DNA from: a virus
Length of the DNA: 64,000 nucleotides
Virus record (IMG/VR): IMGVR_UViG_3300031857_024884
Coordinates: 1 to 64,000 of that record
Reading direction: 5' to 3' (one strand)
Positions 19,401 through 28,868 of this stretch are shown here, piece after piece; position 1 is the stretch's first letter, and each line of letters begins with the position of its first letter. The notes beneath the pieces were generated by a model. That model searched no databases. It saw only the letters and a list, made by a program, of their open reading frames with translations, and had not been told where the DNA came from. Both the position numbers and the translations under genes were made by a program.

Positions 19401-21626
19401 ATTAATTCTTTCACCTAAATTTAAACTACTTGTGAATACATAGTCTTCATTACCTGAAGAGTCGACACTAAGGGTTAAATTAGGAACTAAACTACCGCAA
19501 ACCGGAGTATCTGTAGGTGGGTTTAAAAATTCTTGACCCGCAACTGATTGTCCTATAAATGAATATATTGGTTGACTGCTAACTAAATTAAGAAAATAGT
19601 TGTTGGTGTAAAATTCTGATATTTGACCTTGTACATTATTAGAAATATCGGAAGAATTTCCTCCAATTGCACCGGCACCTCCTCCAACTCCTGAAGTGCT
19701 TTGTGACGGACTTCCTGCACCAGGTAAGCTTGGCATACCTCCCGCAACTTCAGATTCGTAACTATCTTGTATGTCATTTTCTTCTTGATTACAATCACAA
19801 AATTCACATTGGTCATACAACATTATAGGTAAACTAAATGGTTTAAGTTTAACGTCTTTTAATTTTTTCCATAAAAATGCAAAAGCAACGGTTGCTAATC
19901 CCCAACCAATAGCCTTTTTAAGGGATATAAAAAATAATTTAAAATTTGGGGAGACAGGTCCGGCAGGGGTAACGACACCAATATTTAAAGCAGCAATTGC
20001 CGAAGATACTTCTTTAAGTAGGAAATAAAAACTTAGAGCAGCCAAAAAAATACCCAAGTATTTTACAATGATTATTAGAACATATAAAACATGAATCACC
20101 ACAACCAGTGGTAACATTATAATTTGAAATATACTGATAAAAAATAAAAATATTAAGAATATAATATCTCCTCTATATACCGCATCATTTGTTGGAAATC
20201 TGTTATTTTCGCTTTCGCAACTTTCATCTAATATATTCTTTATACTAACAAACCTATTTGGTAATGTACCTTGTCTGTGTTTATCGATTAATTGTGAAAC
20301 AGAATAAACTTTATTATAAGCCATTTCATAAAATGAATCTTCACAATTAATTCCTGATTGAGGGTCAACATAATCGTCCCAATTAATACTAAATGCGTAT
20401 GATTTACGAAGTAATGTTTGATTAATAACTGTATTACCTCCGGAATCCCAACCAAATTCTCTGATATTTGGTACTAAATAATAACCTCTCTTTGTGTCTT
20501 CATTTAATGTTGGAGATTGATTCCATTTTATTTTAAATCTATATTTTGCCTTAGTGGGTACACCAATTTTTGGGTCGTTAGATAAAACTTTTTCACCAAA
20601 TTCGTTTGTTGTAACAAAATCTAAATTCATTGGTATATCAACAAGCCATGTTCCGTTTTCATCAATAACTTGTCCTCCTGATTCTAAATCAAAAGATTCT
20701 AAAAACGGTCTTCCTAATGTGTCTTGAAATATTGTTTGTCTTATAGTTAGTATTTCTCCAGGACCGGCAATTAAATTACATAGTTCACCTTGTTTTAATC
20801 TTGGTTTACAATTTGATTTTAACGCCATTGTATCTATATCTGAAAATATAGAACCCATAAAAATTGCGGTCGGGGTTATTGTTATATTAGCCTCATCAGT
20901 TAAATCAAAATCTGTTCTTGTTATACCTAAATTACAAATCTCAGGTTGACCCCATAATGGCTCTACTTGTATAACCCTATTAATAGAAATTATTTGAGGT
21001 AATTCTGCTAAATTTGTAGATGACCTAAATTTTGTTCCTGAAATCTGAGATTCTGTGGCAACACCCATTCTTATCAAATCTTGAGGCGATAATGAAAATT
21101 CACCAATGTCTGATAAATCAATATCAACATGTATTGTTTGTTGTCCCACAGGAACTCCAAAAATCATAAAATCGCCACTATCATTGGTTCTCGCAGTATA
21201 TCTAAAATACTTATCGAAAACTTCAATTAACGATGGTTCTGTTAATACGTCTTTTCTATTAAAAAAAGTTCCTGTTGGAACGTGTTCGCTATAAGATTTA
21301 ACATAAGGTAATAGATTATACCTATAACCATCCTCATTTACATCACTTAATGATTTATAAGGATATAATTCAGAAATTATCGGATTAGTTTCATCTTCTT
21401 GGTCTAAAGGAATAAAAATTGAAATTTTAGCATTTGGGATTCCATATCCGTTATTTGAGGTAACTCTACCAACAACTACTCCGTAATCAGAACATTGTCT
21501 GTTGTATATTTGACTTTGTAATATTTTTAGAGATAATATCTCCAAATATTCAAAATCTTGGTTTAATAAAACTCTGATTGATTTATCAACTCCAACTTGT
21601 GTTCTAATCCTAATTGAATTCGGCAT
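16452..21626 (-). CDS. Giant virion protein with internal membrane-spanning region
   Basis: 1724 aa. Residues about 45-175 look like a carboxypeptidase-regulatory-like beta domain split by an insertion: GRVTSNNGYGIPNAKISIF, later NDSGDFMIFGVPVGQQTIHV. Residues about 483-595 contain four or five strongly hydrophobic stretches, for example IIFLIFLFFISIFQIIMLPL, with positive residues between them. They are followed by a Cys cluster QCEFCDCN near residue 608 and a Gly/Ser-rich segment. The remaining 1000 residues are beta-rich. There is no N-terminal signal. Neighbours are gp6-like and other baseplate genes. A baseplate-borne protein that enters the host envelope during infection is a reasonable inference, but a membrane-bound assembly factor cannot be excluded. 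Confidence 0.65.
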   Translation of the reverse strand: MPNSIRIRTQVGVDKSIRVLLNQDFEYLEILSLKILQSQIYNRQCSDYGVVVGRVTSNNGYGIPNAKISIFIPLDQEDETNPIISELYPYKSLSDVNEDGYRYNLLPYVKSYSEHVPTGTFFNRKDVLTEPSLIEVFDKYFRYTARTNDSGDFMIFGVPVGQQTIHVDIDLSDIGEFSLSPQDLIRMGVATESQISGTKFRSSTNLAELPQIISINRVIQVEPLWGQPEICNLGITRTDFDLTDEANITITPTAIFMGSIFSDIDTMALKSNCKPRLKQGELCNLIAGPGEILTIRQTIFQDTLGRPFLESFDLESGGQVIDENGTWLVDIPMNLDFVTTNEFGEKVLSNDPKIGVPTKAKYRFKIKWNQSPTLNEDTKRGYYLVPNIREFGWDSGGNTVINQTLLRKSYAFSINWDDYVDPQSGINCEDSFYEMAYNKVYSVSQLIDKHRQGTLPNRFVSIKNILDESCESENNRFPTNDAVYRGDIIFLIFLFFISIFQIIMLPLVVVIHVLYVLIIIVKYLGIFLAALSFYFLLKEVSSAIAALNIGVVTPAGPVSPNFKLFFISLKKAIGWGLATVAFAFLWKKLKDVKLKPFSLPIMLYDQCEFCDCNQEENDIQDSYESEVAGGMPSLPGAGSPSQSTSGVGGGAGAIGGNSSDISNNVQGQISEFYTNNYFLNLVSSQPIYSFIGQSVAGQEFLNPPTDTPVCGSLVPNLTLSVDSSGNEDYVFTSSLNLGERINLFNTKAKFFDEIPNNPGGGVNQIKVSFLTGGTMTSDIDAHYDNIVFLMLTPDSLQSFNDGDIITFQNPSFSKDVNVVGGPTNQYGNNSITGTPVNTAAYPVTVNYVKPDGTPGSVNYTIPTPNSADTNYHKYPIDLEYFQVITAMTYSNFASQQGTTLTNSLNKRFLNNTMWFLKIYKDGAPDNQSEPITGINPLTAFDDYQNQVCLFLVRGVDPYSSKQPVTYDLSKIFGHSSYNNVLIKGFYKLNQPIVGGFKNIRHNLTNSTDLDSSYSNSNLYFKSFNYQPSTTQFSGFGSNLPSYYSNLDNNLNSVTFGTCCNLSPLYLNTVLSQTTYGARAIGNITYSSSSPTGWYGKNAFVYEFNTPVFSSSSPPPLPLVPYYAPTPNNTLSKNRGYFVSEIVEGGGLMIMDVTIRDTTIGSPAVVTAYLSTSYSTATTVTYPTTIKTNRKTVMRSDRLPTSTNVFSNCEIDYLLQNNPNFSIYVIGENGILPSQTTTIPFLTQGPYDGNTFTSNTLNNTVINSLNECQDSVPLKCYEFVGDEFRLKTGDACKSTEYDGSPKLIWKTGCYKLVTRILLSIPTDFLLIAEWAARTKIVFGACRNVFSHVFTNNWINGSLYAFAFKNNRIFNNQNQPTSDICDRTVYFDPTTNNFYYRSSPYYSGTTEQYFCGSPGTESTVQLGNLRYPTTLIDLGPRNFYLQEIIMSDDYDGYVVSQLRTTTFGDVSEIFNIFMLSRMANSGFWSQVFGSGGNSVLKYFDSRGRFQVDADYAQMISINSELGVNEFQSESYPDVPGTGPIYFSNGGSENGIFGIFFSSDTQVRDFISPKRTIIIPSGASTNDCTFSYFNVKTQKVPFYQWQLKDNPSTANIFGAQSNTWFTEPLDGQKYFSNYYQKMDRLTESSRYFRTLPGITNNSYNKGYIYNVNNSGQYSSDLSFQDYNNLVNGKEKHITVGGPFHFYFGLKKGRSAWDRFARKWIGFENITN

Positions 21627-21646
21627 TATATAAAAAATCTTTTTAG

Positions 21647-21653
21647 ATAAATA
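21647..21653 (-). promoter_or_regulatory. TATTTAT motif before the 1724-aa gene
   Basis: TATTTATCTAAAAAG on the minus strand, 20 nt before the ATG, in the 79-bp gap after the gp6-like gene. Confidence 0.4.
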
Positions 21654-21705
21654 GTTTATGGTCTATTTTCAAAAAGATAAGTTAAGTTTTTTTAAAATAA
21701 ATTTA

Positions 21706-23544
21706 TTAGGAGAAATTAGTGTTTCTTAGATTTTTAAGAGCAACAACAATATCTTTACTTGGAAATCTAACTTGATACATTTGGCTTGGTTCTGCAAATA
21801 TTGTATCGTCAACTAATTCAATTTCTCTTGTTGCCGGAACCGCATATCTTTGGGATGTTTGTGATGAAGAGTATTGACCTCCCACTTTATTAAAGAACTT
21901 TATTTCTGATATTGTAATAACTCCGTTTTGACTTTGAATTAGTCTCCTTATTTCGGACACATTGACATTTTGACCCATTTCTCTATTTCCTGGTGCAAAG
22001 TAATTAGAAACAACATTAACTATTTGTGATATAACTGAACCTTGGTTTTGAGCACCGTCTAAAACAACACTAATATTAATACCTAAATCAATAACATTAG
22101 CGGTTTCTATTGAAATGTAGTCGTTTATCATTCGGTAGTTTGATAAATAATTAGCAACATTACTTTTTAACGTATTTGATATAGTTTCTGTCAAATTTCC
22201 AGTGTCATCATACGCTAACATCTTAATTTTTATTTTATTGTTTTCCTCAACAATACTTACTTTTGCCGGCGCTCCAAATTTAGAAGGCATAGTTCTTATT
22301 ATTGATTCGTAATCATTAATAGTTACAGCTCTATCTTGGGCAGCAAAATTAAACGCCACCATATTTCTAACTTCTTCCATTGTTGGATTGTTAGCACCAC
22401 CAATTGCCGCGGTTACGTTATTACACCTTAAAGAATTTATAACATTTGTGTTCATTGATTGTGAAGGTCCATTAACAAAAAATGATACCGTTCCTATTTG
22501 AGTAATAACATTTACACCTAAATTACTTCCTGTACCACCTCCAATTCGATATTGCACAAATAAAGTTGTATTTGCTTTTAAAGTACTACCTAACGCAAAA
22601 TTATTAGAATATTTATAAAGGTCTAATTTAAGTCCGTTTCTCGCAAATTCTTTTAGTTGTTCATCAGCAGATTGTGAACCTCCTCCAAAGGTTAGTTTAC
22701 AAAACCCTTCAGGTGTGAATTCACTGATAAATTTATTTTGTACTGTTAAATATTTTCCCACTTTTATTGCGGGGTTATCTGATACTTTAGTTGGGTCTTC
22801 TACAAAGACTCTGTCTTCTACTAAAGCTTTAACCTCATACCATCTATTATCCAATGATAAAAATTCTTGAGTTGTTGGTACGTTAGCGTATTGAGTTCCG
22901 TCTTTAAGTAATACACTTGTAATTCCTAACACGTTTCTTTCGGGTAAAAATAATTCAAAAAATGGTTTAATATCGTTAGGGGTTATAACTCTTTTAAAAA
23001 CTTTAGTAACTCCATTAACAACAGTTTCTCTTTTAACTATGGTATAATTAATCAATTTATTATTGGCATCAAAATTAGGAATTTTTAGTCTATTAGTAAC
23101 CCCCTCAACATTAACATCTGAACTAAAATCTATATCATAAACAGTTTCAAAAATTTGGCCAGCACCATTAACTTGTGCTCCCGTTCTTAAAATCCCACAA
23201 TACCTTAAATCTTCTTTATCATTATCCGCCGGTACCGTAATTGAGAAATCAACTAAAGCAACTGAAGGTCTTTGTCCCGGAATTTTTAACCCGTAAGTTC
23301 TAGCAATATTATATATTGATGATTTTTGTTGTGCATATTGTAATACCGTCTCCTGTATACTTCTATCAATATTATATTGTAGGTTATCAGTTACCGCCGC
23401 GTTTAAATCTATTAAAACTGAAAAGATGGAGGCGTCATTAACGTTCTCAACTAAGTCAGGATAATAAGTTTTTGTAAAATTAATTAATTCAGTTCTTATT
23501 GATTGGAAATCCCTTGTTGTGTAAGATATTTTTTTATTTGCCAT
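21706..23544 (-). CDS. 6: Baseplate wedge protein, gp6-like (baseplate J family)
   Basis: 612 aa. The N-terminus (SYTTRDFQSIRTELINFTK, then DLNAAVTDNLQYNIDRS) closely matches the pattern of T4 gp6 and other baseplate J-like wedge proteins. In T4, gp6 dimers form the inner ring of the baseplate and drive its switch from hexagon to star. The C-terminal half contains ARNMVAFNF-like and NDYESIIRTMPSKF segments, which are frequent in long gp6 homologues of environmental phages. Length is close to T4 gp6 (660 aa). It lies 5 bp downstream of the gp25-like gene, the same wedge pairing as in T4. No frame disruption is seen. Confidence 0.9.
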   Translation of the reverse strand: MANKKISYTTRDFQSIRTELINFTKTYYPDLVENVNDASIFSVLIDLNAAVTDNLQYNIDRSIQETVLQYAQQKSSIYNIARTYGLKIPGQRPSVALVDFSITVPADNDKEDLRYCGILRTGAQVNGAGQIFETVYDIDFSSDVNVEGVTNRLKIPNFDANNKLINYTIVKRETVVNGVTKVFKRVITPNDIKPFFELFLPERNVLGITSVLLKDGTQYANVPTTQEFLSLDNRWYEVKALVEDRVFVEDPTKVSDNPAIKVGKYLTVQNKFISEFTPEGFCKLTFGGGSQSADEQLKEFARNGLKLDLYKYSNNFALGSTLKANTTLFVQYRIGGGTGSNLGVNVITQIGTVSFFVNGPSQSMNTNVINSLRCNNVTAAIGGANNPTMEEVRNMVAFNFAAQDRAVTINDYESIIRTMPSKFGAPAKVSIVEENNKIKIKMLAYDDTGNLTETISNTLKSNVANYLSNYRMINDYISIETANVIDLGINISVVLDGAQNQGSVISQIVNVVSNYFAPGNREMGQNVNVSEIRRLIQSQNGVITISEIKFFNKVGGQYSSSQTSQRYAVPATREIELVDDTIFAEPSQMYQVRFPSKDIVVALKNLRNTNFS

Positions 23545-23549
23545 ATTTT

Positions 23550-24008
23550 TTAAATATTAATAATTACAAAATCACTTGTATTAAAAGCAGTTTCAGTTAA
23601 TATGTAATCAATCTTTATTTTTGCGGTATGTTCTTTTTGACTAATACCCGGTACAACAAATTCTCTTTTACCGTCAGAATTAATATAAGTCCCTCTACCT
23701 TCTTCATCTTCAGAGGCCGGTTTTACTTCAATATTAGTTATTGTTATTCCCGGAATATATTGAGAAACCGATTCTCTTATTTCTCCTTCAATTTCTGAAA
23801 AAGTAGGTCCATCCATTGGGTCAAAAATAAATTCGTATAATCTAGTTCCAAAATCAGGTAAAAAATATCTCGTTCCTTTTCTTGTTAATAGCAAATGGAT
23901 TAAGTTTGACCTAACTTCTTCCTCAGAATTAACAGATAAATCAAAATAAGTTCCTTCATAAGAATCTCTAAATGGAAAATTTATTCCATATGTTGGGTAT
24001 TCTGCCAT
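23550..24008 (-). CDS. 25: Baseplate wedge protein, gp25-like
   Basis: 152 aa. The motifs NLIHLLLTRKGTRYFLPDFG and YEFIFDPMDGPT near residues 35-70 are the hallmark of the GPW/gp25 family: a helix with an R-G-(E/T)R turn, then the D-FG-T loop. gp25 is the lysozyme-fold wedge component that, with gp6 and gp53, links the baseplate to the first sheath ring. It heads a short unit (gp25, then gp6) that starts after the strong terminator of the nrd genes. The upstream 80 bp carry three TATTTAT motifs. Confidence 0.92.
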   Translation of the reverse strand: MAEYPTYGINFPFRDSYEGTYFDLSVNSEEEVRSNLIHLLLTRKGTRYFLPDFGTRLYEFIFDPMDGPTFSEIEGEIRESVSQYIPGITITNIEVKPASEDEEGRGTYINSDGKREFVVPGISQKEHTAKIKIDYILTETAFNTSDFVIINI

Positions 24009-24012
24009 ACAT

Positions 24013-24055
24013 ATAAATATATGTTCTGTTTATTTTCTATAAATAGATATAAATA
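24013..24055 (-). promoter_or_regulatory. Cluster of three TATTTAT motifs before gp25
   Basis: TATTTAT occurs on the minus strand at 24013-24019, 24039-24045 and 24049-24055, directly after the nrd terminator. This is the densest cluster in the window and fits a promoter for gp25-gp6. Confidence 0.4.
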
Positions 24056-24080
24056 AAAAATCCCGAACTATGTCGGGATT
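24055..24080 (-). terminator. Rho-independent terminator after nrdA
   Basis: On the minus strand, an 8-bp perfect stem (AATCCCGA / TCGGGATT) with a 6-nt loop is followed by six Ts. It lies 4 bp beyond the nrdA stop. Confidence 0.85.
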
Positions 24081-24084
24081 AATA

Positions 24085-26508
24085 TTAAGAAGAACATCCA
24101 AAACATTCAAATTCACTGTTTTTAGGTTTTTCAGGTAATTTAAAATCTACCTTTGGTGCTTCAGGAGTTGTTTTAGGTTTTTCTATTTTTGAGATATCAA
24201 CCGCTAAATGTTTTGCTCCCGTTGAGATTGCTTTAGTTCTAACATAATAACATAAAGTTTTTAAACCTTTCTCCCAAGAATGGAAGTGTGATGATGTTAT
24301 TTTTGATAGAGTAGGGTTACTCATGTATATATTCATTGATTGTGATTGGTCAATGAATGGTGCTCTATCTGCCGCCATATCAATTAATTCTCTTTGTGAA
24401 ATTTCCCAAATTGTTTTGTATTTTGGTATTAAATTTTCAATACGTTTAACTTTTTTATGATAATTTTTATCTTCAACATCTAAGTAATTATTAAAATTAA
24501 TTCCTTGTATTGACCCCTCATTTAAAATGATTTCATTTTTTAGGTCTTCACACCAAATACCAAGTTTTTCAAAATCGTTAATTAAGTATTTGTTAACAAT
24601 CATAATCTCACCTCCAACAACTCTTCTATTAAAAATTGCCGAATGAGCGGGTTCTGTCATTTCATACGAACCAGTAATTTTTGCTGATGACGCTACAGGC
24701 ATTTGTGCTGTGAATAATGAGTTACACACACCATAATTTTTAACATCTTCTTTTAATTGAGTCCAATCCCACATTCCTGATAAATCAATATCTTTTAATC
24801 CCCACATATCAAACTGAAATACACCTTTTGACATTGGTGAACCGTCAAAGAACTCATATGGTTTTCTTTTTCCGTTTTTACATAAATCATTACTTTCTGT
24901 AATTGCGGCAAAATATATAGTTTCAAAAATAAACTTATTTAGTTTTTTCGCTTCAGGCGATGTAAATCCATAATCCATTAAGTAGAAAACATCCGCAAGT
25001 CCTTGTGTTCCTATTGCAATTGCTCTCTGTTCTAACCCACCTTTTTTACCTTTTTCGGTTGAATAATTATTTACGTCAACCACTTTGTTTAGTGCTTTTA
25101 CAACTTTTCTTGTTTCATCATATAGTAACTTAAAATCAAATTTACCGTCAACAATAAAGTTTTTTAATACCATTGAAGATAGTGTGCAGATAGCGGTCGT
25201 TTTCTCATCAGTATATTGATAAATCTCATTACATAAATTCGATTGTTTAATAACTCCAATGTTTTGATGATTAGTCTTTTTATTAGCATTATCTTTTGAA
25301 CATAAATAAGGAACTCCTGTTTCAACTTGAGATTCAATAACTTTAGTCCAAACATCTTGAGCTTTAACTTTTTTTCCAAGTCCCATTGAAACGGCAAGAG
25401 CGTAATTGGATTCGTATTCATCACCATAACATTCTTGTAGTGGTTTAATACCCGCCTTTTTAATGTCGTTAGGACAGAATAAATACCAGTCTTCATTGTT
25501 CTTAACCGCTCTCATAAAATTGTCAGGAATCCAAAGTGCAGTAAATAAATCTCTCGCTCTTAATTCTTCCGCTCCCGTATTCTTTTTAATTTCTAATAGG
25601 TCAAAAATATCTTTATGCCAAGGTTCAAGGTAAATTGCGGCACTACCGGGTCTTCTGCCTTGTTGATTAAAAAATCTTAATGACTCGTTAACAATTTTAA
25701 GGTATTTTAATAACCCTCCCGCAAATCCCCCTGAAGTTGATATTCTACTTTCTTTACTTCTAATGTTACTCATAGATAAACCGATACCGGCAGCGTCAGA
25801 TGAGTAAGTTGAGATGTCATTCATTGTTTGAAGGAGTCCTTCTCTTGAATCTGAGTTGTTGTAGTGTAATACACACGATGCTAACTGAGGTACTTTTGTT
25901 CCTGCGTTAATCATAATTGGTGTTGCCGGAGAAATTAACTGATTTGATAATGACTTATAGTACTCAATAGCATCATCAAAGCTATTTGTTACCCATAACG
26001 CAACTCTCATATACATATGTTGTGGTCTTTCAATAGTTTTACCGTTAGGTAACTTTAAAAGATACATTTCTTGCAGCGACCTCCAAGCAAAATAATCAAA
26101 ATTATAATCATTGTCGTGATTTATTATGGAATCAATTTTTTCTTTACCAAACATTTGCATTAAAATAATGAAATCTTTGTTAACAATACCGGCTTCATAA
26201 AGTTCTTCCATAGTCTCGTAAAAACTTGGATTAGTTTCTTTATGATAAGATGATATCGCAACTGAAGACGCTAAACGGGAATAGTCGTGATGACTACCAG
26301 TATAAGCGGCGGCAATCTCATACACTAATTTGTCTAATTCTTTTGTTGTGATATGCCCCTCAACAGGAACTGATGTTATAACTTTAATAAAAATCTCATC
26401 AGAATTAACATTTAATCCTTTTGCGGCCTTTTTAATTCTATTATAAATCTTTTGTGGGTTAAAAGATACTTCCTCTCCACTTCTTTTTTTAATCTTTAGT
26501 GACATCAT
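24085..26508 (-). CDS. nrdA: Class I ribonucleotide reductase, large (alpha) subunit
   Basis: About 807 aa. It reduces ribonucleoside diphosphates to deoxy forms together with NrdB. An ATP-cone begins at the N-terminus (KIKKRSGEEVSFNPQKIYNR), so allosteric control of activity is likely kept. Active-site elements are visible: LASCVLHY (first redox Cys), NLCNEI (the catalytic Asn-Cys-Glu triad), CTLSSM (second redox Cys) and TLCYYV (the radical-transfer Tyr pair). The C-terminal tail ends in CFGCSS, the Cys pair that accepts electrons from thioredoxin or glutaredoxin. The frame is open up to 26541, but the ATG-ATG at 26508/26505 sits 1 bp after the nrdB stop (TAA-C-ATG) and begins the conserved sequence, so I place the start at 26508. 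Confidence 0.95.
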   Translation of the reverse strand: MMSLKIKKRSGEEVSFNPQKIYNRIKKAAKGLNVNSDEIFIKVITSVPVEGHITTKELDKLVYEIAAAYTGSHHDYSRLASSVAISSYHKETNPSFYETMEELYEAGIVNKDFIILMQMFGKEKIDSIINHDNDYNFDYFAWRSLQEMYLLKLPNGKTIERPQHMYMRVALWVTNSFDDAIEYYKSLSNQLISPATPIMINAGTKVPQLASCVLHYNNSDSREGLLQTMNDISTYSSDAAGIGLSMSNIRSKESRISTSGGFAGGLLKYLKIVNESLRFFNQQGRRPGSAAIYLEPWHKDIFDLLEIKKNTGAEELRARDLFTALWIPDNFMRAVKNNEDWYLFCPNDIKKAGIKPLQECYGDEYESNYALAVSMGLGKKVKAQDVWTKVIESQVETGVPYLCSKDNANKKTNHQNIGVIKQSNLCNEIYQYTDEKTTAICTLSSMVLKNFIVDGKFDFKLLYDETRKVVKALNKVVDVNNYSTEKGKKGGLEQRAIAIGTQGLADVFYLMDYGFTSPEAKKLNKFIFETIYFAAITESNDLCKNGKRKPYEFFDGSPMSKGVFQFDMWGLKDIDLSGMWDWTQLKEDVKNYGVCNSLFTAQMPVASSAKITGSYEMTEPAHSAIFNRRVVGGEIMIVNKYLINDFEKLGIWCEDLKNEIILNEGSIQGINFNNYLDVEDKNYHKKVKRIENLIPKYKTIWEISQRELIDMAADRAPFIDQSQSMNIYMSNPTLSKITSSHFHSWEKGLKTLCYYVRTKAISTGAKHLAVDISKIEKPKTTPEAPKVDFKLPEKPKNSEFECFGCSS

Positions 26509-26509
26509 G

Positions 26510-27457
26510 TTAAAAATCTTCTGTAAAATTAATTGTTTCATTTAATTTAGCCTTTTGGTACTCAACGGTTCTTGATTCAAAGAAGTTTCCTTTGGTTTCA
26601 ACGGCAATTTGTTCCATAAACTTGAATGGTTGTTCTACATTAAATTGTTTTTTACAACCCAATTTAACAAGTAGACCGTCTACCACAAATTCCAAATATT
26701 GTTTCATTAGATTTGAATTCATACCTATTAATGATACCGGTAATGATTCGGTGATAAATTCCTTTTCAATTTCTAATGCGGACAATAAAATTTCTTTAAT
26801 TCGTTTCTCGCTTGGTTTATCTTCAACGTGATTGTTTAACAAATGAATTGCGAAATCACAATGTAAGTTTTCATCTTTAAATATTAATGCGTTTGCGTTA
26901 CACAAACCTTGCATAATTCCTCTTGATTTTAACCAAAATACAGAACAGAAAGAACCTGAGAAGAATATTCCTTCTACCGCGGCAAATGCCACCAATCTTT
27001 CTTGGAAAGATGCGTTTTTAATCCATTCAAGAGCCCACGTAGCCTTTTTTTGAACCGCAGGTAACTTGTCGATTGCGTTAAAGCAATCATCTTTTTCTTT
27101 GGGGTTAGAGACATAAGTATCAATTAATAAAGAATACATTAATGAGTGTATGTTCTCCATCATCAACTGAAATCCATAGAAGAATTTAGCCTCAGGATAT
27201 TGAACTTCTCTGTAGAAATTTTCTGCCAGATTTTCATTTACAATACCGTCTGACGCGGCGAAAAACGATAAAATATTTTTGATGAAATATCTTTCATTAT
27301 CTGAAAGGTTTTCCCAATCTCGAATATCTCCCGTTAAATCAATTTCTTCTGCCGTCCAAAAAGCGGCTTGGTGTTGTTTATAGTATTCCCAAATATCATT
27401 ATATTCGATTGGAAATATAACAAACCTGTTTGGATTCTCTTTTAATATTTTTTCCAT
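26510..27457 (-). CDS. nrdB: Class I ribonucleotide reductase, small (beta) subunit
   Basis: 315 aa. It forms the dimetal-tyrosyl radical used by NrdA. Metal ligands can be read: Asp in AEEIDL, Glu and His in [10 protein letters not shown], Glu in AAVEGIFF, and Glu and His in DENLHCDF. The Tyr ending ENIHSLMY is at the position of the radical tyrosine, so this is a class Ia-type subunit and not a Tyr-less variant. The sequence is slightly shorter than E. coli NrdB (376 aa), as in many phages. It sits 3 bp after the helicase gene and 1 bp before nrdA, all in one unit that ends at the terminator at 24055. Confidence 0.95.
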   Translation of the reverse strand: MEKILKENPNRFVIFPIEYNDIWEYYKQHQAAFWTAEEIDLTGDIRDWENLSDNERYFIKNILSFFAASDGIVNENLAENFYREVQYPEAKFFYGFQLMMENIHSLMYSLLIDTYVSNPKEKDDCFNAIDKLPAVQKKATWALEWIKNASFQERLVAFAAVEGIFFSGSFCSVFWLKSRGIMQGLCNANALIFKDENLHCDFAIHLLNNHVEDKPSEKRIKEILLSALEIEKEFITESLPVSLIGMNSNLMKQYLEFVVDGLLVKLGCKKQFNVEQPFKFMEQIAVETKGNFFESRTVEYQKAKLNETINFTEDF

Positions 27458-27459
27458 AA

Positions 27460-28839
27460 TTAATTATTTTGCTGTCTTTGTTTTCTCTTCTCAAGTAAAT
27501 CTTTTACTCTTTGTCTATTTTGTTCTTCTTTTTGTTCTTCTAATCCTAAGAATGTTACCGAACTTTCAGTATCAATCTCTAACATCCCGTTGTCAAATTT
27601 ACAGTTCTCAAAAACCACACCATCATCTCCGATACGTGATTTTGTAATTGCAATGGTTGCAAGTTTCATTTCTTTTTGTTGTAATGTTTTTGCAACAGAT
27701 ATGATAACGTGACCAACTTGAGCCTTTTTAATTGACCCACCCATTTGGTCTGTTGTTACAACCTCAGATGAAATTGAACTTCTATTACCTTGTGTTGCCG
27801 TCCATCCAACTATTGATAGTTCGTGACACATCGCTTCAAATGCTCTCATAACCGAACCTTCTGATTTCCATTCGTCACCTAAGTTCTTATCAGGAACAAC
27901 ACAATCAATATAATCTAATAAAACCATATCGATTTTAATACCATCGGCAATCATTTTTCTAATCTGATTCTTGATTTGTAACATTGTCATAGTGTCCGAT
28001 GGTAATTTCTTTAAGATTAATCTGTTTGGCATAGAGTCTCTAACTTCTTGAACCTTTGCCATTACTTCATCTTTCTTAATGGATAATTCATCAGGATGAA
28101 CCTTTGTCCATAAAGTAATATGTTTTCTTTGAATAATCTTTGGATTGTCCTCAAAAAAGATTTGAAGGACGTTATATCCAAGATTATACGCGTGATTTGA
28201 TATTTTAGTCAAGAATGTTGATTTACCTACGCCAGTTGGTGCTAAGATAACGCCAATTTCTCCTTTTGCCAAACCTCCCTTTAATAATCTATCAATACCC
28301 GGTATTCCCATAGGGATAGGGTGTCTGTAATCTTCATTTAATACATCATCTAGGTTAAAGAAAACGTCAGACATTCCGTCTTCTCTCTCTCCAACTTGTA
28401 AAGCCTCTCTAACCAAGGTTTCTAATTGTTCATAGTTCTCAAATTCACCGCCATCGATTACTTTTTGAGCCTTAGTAATTGCTTTCTGTAATTCTTGTTG
28501 TTTACAGAATTTCATTGCTTTGTCTTGAACGAAGGTACTTCCTTCGTGAGGTGCGTCCTTAACTTTAACTAACGTATCTAAAACTATTTTAGACGCTAAT
28601 TCTTGTTGTAATTCAGACTTAGTAATTTGTTCTAAAGTATCGAAATTAGGGGTGTGTTCGTATTTCCCGTAATATTCCTTAATCATTTGGAATATTAATT
28701 TGAAATACTTATTCTCAAAGTATTGAGAATCCATGACATCAATAATTGACCTTGAAAAATCTTTATCTACGATAATTTGGTTTAGAAGTTGAAGTTGGAA
28801 AGTACTACCTAGATACTCGAAATTTTTGTTTGACGCCAT
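27460..28839 (-). CDS. 41: Replicative DNA helicase, DnaB family (gp41-like)
   Basis: 459 aa. The RecA-type core starts at about residue 175 ([20 protein letters not shown]). Walker A is APTGVGKST near residue 200 and Walker B is VLLDYIDCV near residue 310. A DnaB-type N-terminal helical domain precedes it, with a sequence typical of short phage helicases. The C-terminal tail is Gln- and Arg-rich. It would unwind DNA at the fork as a hexamer, working with the gp43-like polymerase and gp32-like SSB in this window. It heads the helicase-nrdB-nrdA unit with a TATTTAT motif 19 nt upstream. Confidence 0.93.
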   Translation of the reverse strand: MASNKNFEYLGSTFQLQLLNQIIVDKDFSRSIIDVMDSQYFENKYFKLIFQMIKEYYGKYEHTPNFDTLEQITKSELQQELASKIVLDTLVKVKDAPHEGSTFVQDKAMKFCKQQELQKAITKAQKVIDGGEFENYEQLETLVREALQVGEREDGMSDVFFNLDDVLNEDYRHPIPMGIPGIDRLLKGGLAKGEIGVILAPTGVGKSTFLTKISNHAYNLGYNVLQIFFEDNPKIIQRKHITLWTKVHPDELSIKKDEVMAKVQEVRDSMPNRLILKKLPSDTMTMLQIKNQIRKMIADGIKIDMVLLDYIDCVVPDKNLGDEWKSEGSVMRAFEAMCHELSIVGWTATQGNRSSISSEVVTTDQMGGSIKKAQVGHVIISVAKTLQQKEMKLATIAITKSRIGDDGVVFENCKFDNGMLEIDTESSVTFLGLEEQKEEQNRQRVKDLLEKRKQRQQNN

Positions 28840-28858
28840 AAGTTATATAATTGTATTG

Positions 28859-28865
28859 ATAAATA
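28859..28865 (-). promoter_or_regulatory. TATTTAT motif before helicase-nrdB-nrdA
   Basis: GAATATTTATCAATAC on the minus strand, 19 nt before the helicase ATG and just after the stop of the 150-aa gene. Confidence 0.4.
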
Positions 28866-28868
28866 TTC

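Noticed and set aside
26509-26541. Longer start for nrdA at 26541
   Set aside because: It would overlap the end of nrdB by 32 bp and add an unconserved leader; ATG 26508 follows the nrdB stop by one base.
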